42,702 nt of DNA from an uncultured bacterium. GTDB lineage: Bacteria > Patescibacteriota > Minisyncoccia > Phycocordibacterales > PALSA-1337. Made by a program: the position numbers and the translations under genes. The notes beneath the pieces were generated by a model. That model saw only the letters and a list, made by a program, of their open reading frames with translations, searched no databases and was not told the origin of the DNA. Within the stretch, counting starts at the first letter, position 1; each line of letters begins with the position of its first letter. This document shows, piece after piece, positions 20,286-28,184 of this stretch. Where the stretch lies: NCBI GenBank assembly GCA_903870315.1, contig CAIQCJ010000001.1:1-42702 (forward strand), in the 5' to 3' direction.

Positions 20286-20648
20286 CTAGTGGTCGTGCTT
20301 TATAGAAATTCTAGCAGCTGGGTTAGCTTCTAGGCGCCCTTTTTCTATGGGTTTGCCACATTTCTCACATACCCCGAACTTTCCAGTCTTGATGCGATCT
20401 ATAGCAGCTTTGACTTCTACTAGCTGGTCCTCGAGCTGTTTGGCGATGATAGAGTTTTCTTCTATTTCTTCAAATTTGTCAGCAACTTCGTTCTCATCAG
20501 CAGAATCAACTTCCATATTTCCAGCCGTAGCTTCCCATCCACTTGCAGTACGTGTGTCAGTTTTGGCTATTTCCCCAAGTTCTTCCTCGAGCTCTACCTT
20601 TTCTGCCAATAGTTTCTCCTCAAAATATTTTAGGTCTTTTGTATTCAT
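20286..20648 (-). CDS. TraR/DksA-family protein with degenerate zinc finger
   Basis: FGVCEKCGKPIEKGRLEANPAARISIKHDH. Confidence 0.85.
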   Translation of the reverse strand: MNTKDLKYFEEKLLAEKVELEEELGEIAKTDTRTASGWEATAGNMEVDSADENEVADKFEEIEENSIIAKQLEDQLVEVKAAIDRIKTGKFGVCEKCGKPIEKGRLEANPAARISIKHDH

Positions 20649-20660
20649 GATGCCACCAGT

Positions 20661-21650
20661 CTAGCGCAAATAAGACTGTCTTTCAAGGCGCGACGTCACC
20701 TCTCCTATCAGATTCTCATCTGATGTGAATATAAGGCGGTTGTTGTCTAGGAATGAATATAGAAACGCCACACCACCATTGTCAGTTACAAATTCGCGGA
20801 TATCCTTGTTACTTATATTTTTATCTATAAATCTGCCATGTATTGCTAGATAGTTTGGATTATATCCGGTTGTTGTTTTGCCGCCAGTTGATGAAAAATC
20901 AGTCACAGGAGCTGTTGTCGGAGGTACTATGTATTTTTTGATATCATCAGCCATCACACTCTCCCACTGCAGCATTCCTGCAAAAGCATTTTGATAGAAA
21001 TTATCGCTCACCATAACGAATATGCTTTTTTGTCCTTGATTATTAGCGTATTCTCCTATCATCCACTCATTATTCAAGGATCTGAAAAGAATATCAGGCA
21101 TATTTATGCCAAGATTTATTATAAGGGTCTGGGCGGGTATATTTCCTGTCTGTACGGTTTGATTTTTGTCTGTAGAGGTTGATGTGGTCGTAAGTAGGAT
21201 TTCTTTTATTGTTCCAGGTTTCTGGTCTTTTGCCAGCTCAGCCATGATCTGTGTTTGTGTATTTAGAGGATCATTTATGTTGATGGGTATGTTTACTTTC
21301 AAATCAGTCGGTATCAGGACATTTTTCTGAGCAGTATTTGCTATTGGTATGGATGTTGGGGCAGAATTTATACTATAAATGTAATACAATCCAAAGATAC
21401 CACCGACTATAAAGATAAGACTTGATATTACAATCAGTGATTTTTTCCAAGAATTTGACCCACCTTCATCTGGGAGATTTGAGATAACTGACTGACCGTT
21501 TTTCTTATTACTCTCAGCCAGAGCAATTGTAAACGCTGATGTATTTCTTTTGGCCAATATTTCAGCCACGTCTCCTTCATAAGTACGTAGAGATTTGGCG
21601 GAAGGGTTTTTACTATCTGTTTTTTGAGGTTGAAGCTGATTTTCTTCCAT
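20661..21650 (-). CDS. Hypothetical single-pass membrane protein
   Basis: Cytoplasmic ~70 aa, TM (SLIVISSLIFIVGGIFGLYYIYSI), extracytoplasmic domain. Confidence 0.65.
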   Translation of the reverse strand: MEENQLQPQKTDSKNPSAKSLRTYEGDVAEILAKRNTSAFTIALAESNKKNGQSVISNLPDEGGSNSWKKSLIVISSLIFIVGGIFGLYYIYSINSAPTSIPIANTAQKNVLIPTDLKVNIPININDPLNTQTQIMAELAKDQKPGTIKEILLTTTSTSTDKNQTVQTGNIPAQTLIINLGINMPDILFRSLNNEWMIGEYANNQGQKSIFVMVSDNFYQNAFAGMLQWESVMADDIKKYIVPPTTAPVTDFSSTGGKTTTGYNPNYLAIHGRFIDKNISNKDIREFVTDNGGVAFLYSFLDNNRLIFTSDENLIGEVTSRLERQSYLR

Positions 21651-21712
21651 ACTTTATATTATAGCCGTATTTCATAAAAATTGTAATATTTGTTTTGATA
21701 CATATATCTTTT

Positions 21713-21754
21713 TTTAAAAAAAATACATCGTCATCTCTACTAGACGATGTATTT
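21713..21754 (-). terminator. Intrinsic terminator
   Basis: 12-bp stem AAATACATCGTC/GACGATGTATTT followed on the minus strand by a T-run. Confidence 0.8.
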
Positions 21755-21809
21755 CTACCTAGCATGTTTTGGTAAACACGCCAGGCTATTCAGTTGTAAT
21801 AATTGGTTC

Positions 21810-21980
21810 TCAGATAGTCTTACAGTGTCTCCTTGATCGTTTGTTGTTAATCTTAACAACACCACGAACGAGCATATCATTCACGAAGATGGTCGTTTTG
21901 GCGCTATCGTGATGAGTGAGTTTATCTATTCTCGCTACTAGATCGCCTAGTGTTAGCGAGCGTCCTTTTCTCCTTGGCAT
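21810..21980 (-). CDS. 56-aa basic small protein
   Basis: MPRRKGRSLTLGDLVARIDKLTHHDSAKTTIFVNDMLVRGVVKINNKRSRRHCKTI*; AGGGGG SD-like sequence upstream, strong terminator downstream; below the ORF-track size cutoff. Confidence 0.55.
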   Translation of the reverse strand: MPRRKGRSLTLGDLVARIDKLTHHDSAKTTIFVNDMLVRGVVKINNKRSRRHCKTI

Positions 21981-22096
21981 AACTACCCCCTTTTACTTTG
22001 CTTGTGTTCTAAGACCAAGTACAAGTCTTACACATCGAAATTTTACAGTCAACACCTGATCTGTGTCCCCCGGCTTAGTCTTTATATGGTCTCCTA

Positions 22097-24277
22097 TTAT
22101 CTCTTCTTAAAATCAATACGAGGCGGTCTTGGTGGAGCTGGCAGCTCATCTTTCTTTGTGAAGAAGGTTGGATTGGCGGCTTTAATAGAAAGGTTTATTC
22201 TTCCTTTGTCGTCTACTTCTTTTACTATAACAGGCACTTTCATCCCCTCTTGTATGTAAGTAGTGACTCGCTCGACACGGAATGGTGCAATCTCGGATAC
22301 ATGGACAAGCCCTTCGGCGTTCGGCCCAATCTTCACGAAGGCACCGAAGTCCATAAGACGAGTGACTTCGCCGTCAAACTTTTCGCCAGGCATGTATTCA
22401 CGAGTCATACTGAATATGATTTCTTTGGCTTTTTCTGCAGAACCGGCTTTTCCTGTTATAAATATAGAACCATCATCTTCTATGGTTATATCTTCGACAT
22501 GGGTGACATCACGTATCTCATTAATAGTTTTACCTCCAGAACCAATGACTAGGCCGATTTGGTCAGGCCTGACTTTCATAACCAATATTTCTGGTGCGCT
22601 TGGAGATATCTTTGCACGTGGCACAGAGATCTCTTTTTCTATTATATCGATTATCTGGTAACGAGCCTTTTTGGCTTTTTCAAAAGCCTCGGCGAGTATT
22701 TTGAGTGGAATACCCCCGACTTTCACATCCATCTGCACGGCTGTAATACCTTCACGAGTACCAGCAACCTTGAAATCCATATCACCATGATGGTCTTCTG
22801 GGCCCTGGATGTCTGTTAAAAGCTTGTATTCATAGTTTTCGGCCGAACCATTATTTTTCGTGCCAGTTTTTGTGCGCATCATAAGTCCTGAAGCTATACC
22901 TGCGACAGGGGCTTTTATAGGAACACCTCCATCCATGAGTGCGAGAGTAGAACCACAAACCGATCCCATAGAGGTTGATCCATTTGAAGCGAGAGCTTCA
23001 GAGACAAGGCGGATAGTATAAGGGAATTTATCCTTTTCTGGTATGACTGGGAACAGCGCTTTCTCAGCAAGAGCACCATGACCAATCATGCGACGATTTG
23101 TGCCACCAACCTTACCTGTTTCACCACTGGAGAATGGTGGAAAATTGTAATGATGTATGAAACGCTTATTTTCAGCTACTGTTACACCTTCTATAACCAG
23201 AGCATCACCAGGTGAACCAAGAGTGAGTGTAGACATAACATGTGTACCTCCACGATAGAAGATCCCGGAGCCATGCAATACAGGCGATATGCCGCCAGCT
23301 TGGGCGAAGAGTGGTCTTACTGTATCAAAATCACGTCCATCTGCGCGTTTATTTTCATCTATAGCACCAGCATGCAATGCTTCATTGGTAGCTTCTTCGA
23401 ATATATCATCAGCCATAGCAGTATTTCCTTCTGGAAATTTTTCCGCGAACAGCTTCATCCATTTTTCATGGATTTCATTTATCTTTGCATGACCTGGCTC
23501 ATTACTAAAGATATATTTCTTGAGAGAAGGGGTAATTTCAGCATCGAAGAGTTCTTTTATACCAGGAGTTGGTTCTGGAAGCTCAATGACTTTTTTCTTT
23601 TTGCCAATCTCAGCGATTATTTGATTTTGCCAAGCTTGAACCTTCTCTATTTCAGCAGATGCGAGGGTGAGTCCTTCATTTACTAAAGTCTCACCAACTT
23701 CTTTGCTGGCTACCTCAATCATATTTATCATGCCATCTTTTCCGCAGGCGAAAAGGTCGAGTGAAATGCCGGCATCTTCCCTGGCTTTGAAATCTGGATT
23801 GACCAGCCACTCATTGTTTTTACATATTCTAGCTGCAGAAGCCGGACCATTCCAAGGAATATCGGAAGTTCCGAGCGCAAGTGAAGCTGCAATGACGGCA
23901 ACTACATCTGGATCGTCTTGGTCTATAGAAATAGTCGTAAGAATTACCTGAACCTCGTTACGTGTGCGCTGATTGAATAAAGGACGGATCGTGCGATCGA
24001 CGATGCGGCCAGAAAGAATAGCTTCCGTGGAAGGTCTCCCTTCTCGGCGGACGAATCTTGAACCCAAAATACGTCCCGTAGCATAGAAACGCTCCTCGTA
24101 GTCGACAGTCAGAGGAAAAAAGTCACCATCACGAAGACCTCCCATGACGGCGGTAGCTAGTATGACAGTGTTGCCATAACGCAACATTACAGCGCCATTG
24201 GTCTGATCTGCTAAGTCGTTGAATTCGGCCGTAAGTTTCTTACCGCCGATTTCGATCGAGTATTCTTTTTTTGTCAT
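22097..24277 (-). CDS. pnp: Polyribonucleotide nucleotidyltransferase
   Basis: YSIEIGGKKLTAEFNDLADQTNGAVMLRYGNTVILATAV; FYATGRILGSRFVRREGRPST; KH and S1 domains at C-terminus; start reassigned to MTKKEYS. Confidence 0.96.
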   Translation of the reverse strand: MTKKEYSIEIGGKKLTAEFNDLADQTNGAVMLRYGNTVILATAVMGGLRDGDFFPLTVDYEERFYATGRILGSRFVRREGRPSTEAILSGRIVDRTIRPLFNQRTRNEVQVILTTISIDQDDPDVVAVIAASLALGTSDIPWNGPASAARICKNNEWLVNPDFKAREDAGISLDLFACGKDGMINMIEVASKEVGETLVNEGLTLASAEIEKVQAWQNQIIAEIGKKKKVIELPEPTPGIKELFDAEITPSLKKYIFSNEPGHAKINEIHEKWMKLFAEKFPEGNTAMADDIFEEATNEALHAGAIDENKRADGRDFDTVRPLFAQAGGISPVLHGSGIFYRGGTHVMSTLTLGSPGDALVIEGVTVAENKRFIHHYNFPPFSSGETGKVGGTNRRMIGHGALAEKALFPVIPEKDKFPYTIRLVSEALASNGSTSMGSVCGSTLALMDGGVPIKAPVAGIASGLMMRTKTGTKNNGSAENYEYKLLTDIQGPEDHHGDMDFKVAGTREGITAVQMDVKVGGIPLKILAEAFEKAKKARYQIIDIIEKEISVPRAKISPSAPEILVMKVRPDQIGLVIGSGGKTINEIRDVTHVEDITIEDDGSIFITGKAGSAEKAKEIIFSMTREYMPGEKFDGEVTRLMDFGAFVKIGPNAEGLVHVSEIAPFRVERVTTYIQEGMKVPVIVKEVDDKGRINLSIKAANPTFFTKKDELPAPPRPPRIDFKKR

Positions 24278-24520
24278 CTTGATTTGGTGACACCACTCGC
24301 CTATTTGGTTTGGTGGATAGTGTCGCATATCGCCTACAGATTTCAGCTTTGAATGAATCGCGTGGCCATCGACTATTAGTTCGTGGCTATTTTGCGTTTC
24401 AAACCTGCCTATCTTTAGGCGAAGTTAACTATTAATAAACTCAAAATACTGGGTAGCAATATGAATAATGTAGCATGGCGCCACAGGTTTTGCCAATGTT
24501 AAATAAAATAGTGATTTTTC

Positions 24521-25042
24521 TTACCTCCTCCCCCCAGATCTCAAGAGATATTTATTTGGTGAAGCATCCAGGTCCGTGAAATGATCCGCGACCTCGATAA
24601 GCTTTGCAGATGTTGATTTGCCAAATGAGACGACTTCAACCTGACAACCCTGGTTCATTTGTAGATACTCGACAAGCGGACAGAAGTCACCATCACCGGT
24701 GAGCAAGATAACTGAGTCGAGTTTTGGTGCAAGTTTCACGGCATCTATAGCCATACCAACATCCCAGTCGGCTTTCTTGGCTCCGGACCCGAAGATTTGT
24801 AGATCTTTGACCTTGGTTTCAATACCGGTCTTGGTAAGCGCATCGAAAAAGGCATTTTCATCACCTGATTCTGTGGCGATAACATATGCGACCGCACGAA
24901 CCAGTTTACGACCATCGACAGCGTCTTTGACTATGGCGCCGAAGTTAACTTTGGAGTGATAAAGATTTTTACCACTATGATATAGATTTTGCGTGTCGAT
25001 ATAAACGCCGACGCGCTGCTCTTTATGTTTTATTACTGACAT
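24521..25042 (-). CDS. NYN (LabA/DUF88-like) domain protein, putative RNase
   Basis: VGVYIDTQNLYHSG...KADWDVGMAIDAVKLAPKLDSVILLTGDGDFCPLVEYL. Confidence 0.88.
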   Translation of the reverse strand: MSVIKHKEQRVGVYIDTQNLYHSGKNLYHSKVNFGAIVKDAVDGRKLVRAVAYVIATESGDENAFFDALTKTGIETKVKDLQIFGSGAKKADWDVGMAIDAVKLAPKLDSVILLTGDGDFCPLVEYLQMNQGCQVEVVSFGKSTSAKLIEVADHFTDLDASPNKYLLRSGGRR

Positions 25043-25194
25043 TTTTATTTAAATTTTAGGTGAATACCTCTTAGATAAGCCCCTGATTATGCTTTAAAGA
25101 GCAAAAATAAATGGCTCTTTATCAATTATTAAAATGTGTACAACAATACTATTACGTATCACACTACTATTATACCCTATTATGGGAAATTAGA

Positions 25195-25464
25195 TTATTT
25201 AGCTCTAAGTTCCAACTTCTTTGTGATTGAAGAATAGCGGCGAGGATAGTTTTTCTTGAGATAAGTCAAATGAGTCTGACGATCAGCAACCATACCAAGC
25301 AAACCACGACGTGAGTGGTTATCTTTTTTGTGTTTCTTCAAGTGGTCGGTTAATTCTGTAATTCTCTTAGTCAAAATAGCGACCTGAACCTCTGGAGAAC
25401 CAGTGTCCTTGGCATGAATAGCTGTTTCCTTGATAACTTTCGTCTTTTGTCGTGTTGTTAACAT
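25195..25464 (-). CDS. rpsO: 30S ribosomal protein S15
   Basis: [55 protein letters not shown]. Confidence 0.96.
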   Translation of the reverse strand: MLTTRQKTKVIKETAIHAKDTGSPEVQVAILTKRITELTDHLKKHKKDNHSRRGLLGMVADRQTHLTYLKKNYPRRYSSITKKLELRAK

Positions 25465-25473
25465 TGTGGCAAT

Positions 25474-25483
25474 ATCATAGCAC
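25474..25483 (-). promoter_or_regulatory. Extended -10 element of rpsO
   Basis: Minus strand GTGCTATGAT, with TTGCAT 17 nt upstream; last T is 10 nt from the A of ATG. Confidence 0.5.
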
Positions 25484-25512
25484 GAATGAGGTTTTGATGC
25501 AAATTTGATATA

Positions 25513-25561
25513 GAAAAACCCCCCAACTGGTTATAGAGATTGTAAGTCTCCCAGTCAGGGG
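25513..25561 (-). terminator. Intrinsic terminator upstream of rpsO
   Basis: Minus strand CCCCTGACTGG...CCAGTTGGGGGGTTTTT with nested GAGA/TCTC. Confidence 0.65.
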
Positions 25562-25690
25562 TGCGGGTCGTTCCAGTATAGTTTTTGTTTTCTGTGAACG
25601 ATCTCAAAGGAGATTCGGATAGTAATCACTGGCCCGCTCAGCTAGTTCGGTTCTTTCATTGGTTGTCCTCCGGTTCTTTTGGTACGTTAT
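25513..25690 (-). ncRNA. Candidate structured small RNA or leader with terminator
   Basis: Minus strand: GGAGG-7 nt-ATGAAAGAACCGAACTAG; helix GCGGG-CCAGT...ACTGG-5 nt-CCCGC; hairpin ATCTC-AAAG-GAGAT (plus-strand orientation); ends CCCC...GGGGGGTTTTT; TTGACA upstream. Confidence 0.5.
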
Positions 25691-25748
25691 CACCATAATA
25701 TAATACTGTCAAGTATTCTTTATTCTTGTACTAACTTACAATATAGTT

Positions 25749-26771
25749 ATGTCGCACAATATTTCTCCAACCAGTTCCCCTATCTCAGATCTCAAACAGC
25801 AGTTTCTAGAATATGTAGAGATAGAAAAGGGGCGTAGTCTGAAGACTGTTGAGAACTATGATCGCTACTTGAGCCGTTTTCTGGAGCACACGAAGATAAA
25901 AAGTCCAAGCGATATCAATGATGGTGTTGTTCGTGAATATCGTCTATGGTTAAATCGTCAAGAAACCCGTAGTCAAAAAGGTTTGTCTCAGACGACACTA
26001 AAGAAAAAGACCCAGAACTACTACATGATCGCTCTGCGTGCATTTTTGAAATACATGGCACGTATGGATGTAAAATCTATGTCCCCAGACCGTATAGAGC
26101 TTGCCAAGATACCAGAACGCTCTTTAGATTTGATTTCAATAGATGAGCTTGGACGTCTCTTGAACGCACCAGATACAGACACTTTGCGTGGAGTGAGAGA
26201 CAGGACAATAATGGAGTTACTTTTTTCTACAGGCTTGCGTGTCTCTGAGCTCTGTTCTCTTCCTCGTGATATAAATCTTAATCTCGATGAGCTTTCTGTA
26301 CGTGGTAAAGGCGAAAAAGTCCGCGTAGTGTTTCTCTCTGAAGAGTCGAAAAAATGGCTCAAAATATACCTAGATAAGCGAGATGATATGGATGACGCGC
26401 TTTTTGTGCAGATTTTTGGTAAGGATAGTAATGGTAAAGGTACTAGTCAAACGGGGGTAGTAAAAAAAGTCTCGAATTTAGAGAAAAATTCTCCAAAACT
26501 TGCTATAAATAGAGATTCCCTACGCCTTACTTCTCGTTCTGTCGAACGTATCGTGAAGCAGTATGCTATTAAGGCTGGTATTTCAAAGAAAGTCACCCCT
26601 CACATCATCCGCCACTCATTTGCTACAGATCTTCTGCGCAACGGTGCTGACTTACGTTCTGTACAGATGTTGCTCGGTCATGCAAATATAGGCACAACAC
26701 AAATCTATACTCATGTGACAGACAGTGAACTTAGGCGTGTACACCAAAAGTTTCACAGTAAAGGTAAGTAA
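25749..26771 (+). CDS. xerC: XerC/XerD-like tyrosine recombinase
   Basis: LLFSTGLRVSELCSL; HIIRHSFATDLLRNGADLRSVQMLLGHANIGTTQIYTHV. Confidence 0.93.
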   Translation: MSHNISPTSSPISDLKQQFLEYVEIEKGRSLKTVENYDRYLSRFLEHTKIKSPSDINDGVVREYRLWLNRQETRSQKGLSQTTLKKKTQNYYMIALRAFLKYMARMDVKSMSPDRIELAKIPERSLDLISIDELGRLLNAPDTDTLRGVRDRTIMELLFSTGLRVSELCSLPRDINLNLDELSVRGKGEKVRVVFLSEESKKWLKIYLDKRDDMDDALFVQIFGKDSNGKGTSQTGVVKKVSNLEKNSPKLAINRDSLRLTSRSVERIVKQYAIKAGISKKVTPHIIRHSFATDLLRNGADLRSVQMLLGHANIGTTQIYTHVTDSELRRVHQKFHSKGK

Positions 26772-26836
26772 CTATTTGAATAGTTGATGTTACATATGAA
26801 ATGCTTGTAGATATAGGAATATGTTATGATTTCTAT

Positions 26837-27604
26837 ATGAGGATTATATCTTGGAATGTAAATGGTCTACGAGCAAACGTGAAGAAGGGCGGTTTTGATT
26901 GGTTCATTAACGAATCACCAGATATTTACTGTATTCAGGAGACAAAGGCACATCCTGACCAGCTTGATGATGGTGTTCGCAATCCGGCGGGGTATTTTTC
27001 ATATTTTGATCATTCGAAAGGTCGTAAAGGTTATAGCGGTGTAGCTGTATACTCGAAAGTTAAACCAGATAAGGTCGAATATGGCTTAGGTGTCCCAGAA
27101 TATGACCAAGAAGGTCGTCTCTTGGCATTGTTTTTTAAGGATTTTGTCCTTTTGAATAATTATTTTCCAAATGGTGGTGGTGGGCCAGAGCGTCTGTCTT
27201 TTAAACTTCGCTATTATGAGGAATTCTTGAAATATATAAACAAGCTCAAGAATCAGGGTTCTGAAATAATCTTTTGTGGAGATATCAACACAGCTCATAC
27301 GGAGATTGATCTTGCACGACCAAGAGAAAATATCAACAACACAGGTTTTCTACCAATAGAGCGTGGCTGGTTAGATAAAGTCGTTATTGCGGGTTATACG
27401 GATGTATTTCGACATCTTCATCAGGGTGAGGTTGGAAAATATACTTGGTGGGATATGAAAACTTTTGCTCGTGATCGTAATGTTGGTTGGAGGATAGACT
27501 ACTTTTTCGTTACCGAAGGTATCCTCAAAATGGTGACAAAGGCGAAAATACTTGATGAAATAATGGGTTCAGACCATTGCCCCATAGAGATATTTATTGG
27601 ATAA
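26837..27604 (+). CDS. xth: Exodeoxyribonuclease III
   Basis: MRIISWNVNGLRANVKKG; IYCIQETKA; YSGVAVYSK; FCGDINTAHTEIDLARP; WRIDYFFVTE; GSDHCPIEI; start reassigned to MRIIS. Confidence 0.95.
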   Translation: MRIISWNVNGLRANVKKGGFDWFINESPDIYCIQETKAHPDQLDDGVRNPAGYFSYFDHSKGRKGYSGVAVYSKVKPDKVEYGLGVPEYDQEGRLLALFFKDFVLLNNYFPNGGGGPERLSFKLRYYEEFLKYINKLKNQGSEIIFCGDINTAHTEIDLARPRENINNTGFLPIERGWLDKVVIAGYTDVFRHLHQGEVGKYTWWDMKTFARDRNVGWRIDYFFVTEGILKMVTKAKILDEIMGSDHCPIEIFIG

Positions 27605-27630
27605 TTATATGGCCTATATAAGCCATATAA
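27605..27630. repeat. 9-bp inverted repeat immediately after the xth stop
   Basis: TTATATGGC-CTATATAA-GCCATATAA; no T-tract. Confidence 0.7.
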
Positions 27631-27658
27631 AGTGAATATATAATATAAAATTAGTTGC

Positions 27659-27704
27659 AAAAAACCGTGTCAGTGACAATTCAGGAAGAATCATATGACA
27701 CGGT
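27659..27704 (-). terminator. Intrinsic terminator for a minus-strand transcript
   Basis: ACCGTGTCA...TGACACGGT followed on the minus strand by a T-run. Confidence 0.75.
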
Positions 27705-27887
27705 CTTGTGAAGTCTCGCAAAGATGACTAACCAAAGAACTAATGCTATCCAAACCAGTCCTAGATAAAATCTTTTCAAGGAGTTTATCGACGGTAAGTG
27801 GTGTGCAGTGTCTAAAGTAATGACTCTCCTGATAGGAGGCCTAGATGTAATTTGAGACAAATATACACCACCTTTAGTACCGAGCAC
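27681..27887 (-). CDS. Possible small single-TM protein
   Basis: GTG-start ORF with FYLGLVWIALVLWLVIFARL; stop lies within the terminator hairpin; no clear RBS. Confidence 0.3.
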   Translation of the reverse strand: MLGTKGGVYLSQITSRPPIRRVITLDTAHHLPSINSLKRFYLGLVWIALVLWLVIFARLHKTVSYDSS

Positions 27888-28120
27888 CGATCGGATGCAA
27901 ATTTTTTTAAAAAGTCTTTGCTTAACTTCAAACTTGGAGTGGAGTCATAACAACTCCCCTTGAGCCTACCCAGCTCTATTTGAGGTGGCGAAGTTCCAAC
28001 CTCTTTGAAAGAACATTTGTACATCTGTTGTTGTGCTGGCCACGAACGCTCAACGCAACTTTTTAATTTCTCGGACGATGTACTGATCTATAGGTATTTT
28101 ATATTTATTAAGGACAAGTG

Positions 28121-28153
28121 TAAAGGACATACTGTGGATAAGTATGTCCTTTA
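28121..28153. repeat. 13-bp perfect hairpin with a consensus DnaA box spanning its loop
   Basis: TAAAGGACATACT-GTGGATA-AGTATGTCCTTTA; TGTGGATAA = complement of TTATCCACA. Confidence 0.85.
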
Positions 28154-28184
28154 GTAGGATTCCTATTATTTACATAATAATTTT

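Noticed and set aside
27812-28024. 70-aa minus ORF upstream of the 68-aa membrane ORF
   Set aside because: No RBS, no motifs, and passes through several predicted hairpins
27605-28060. tmRNA or RNase P RNA in the xth-cca gap
   Set aside because: No tRNA-like ends or tag frame, and no GAGGAAAGTCC/ACAGAAA core motifs
28121-28153. Hairpin as the cca rho-independent terminator
   Set aside because: Position fits but no T-tract follows the stem on the minus strand
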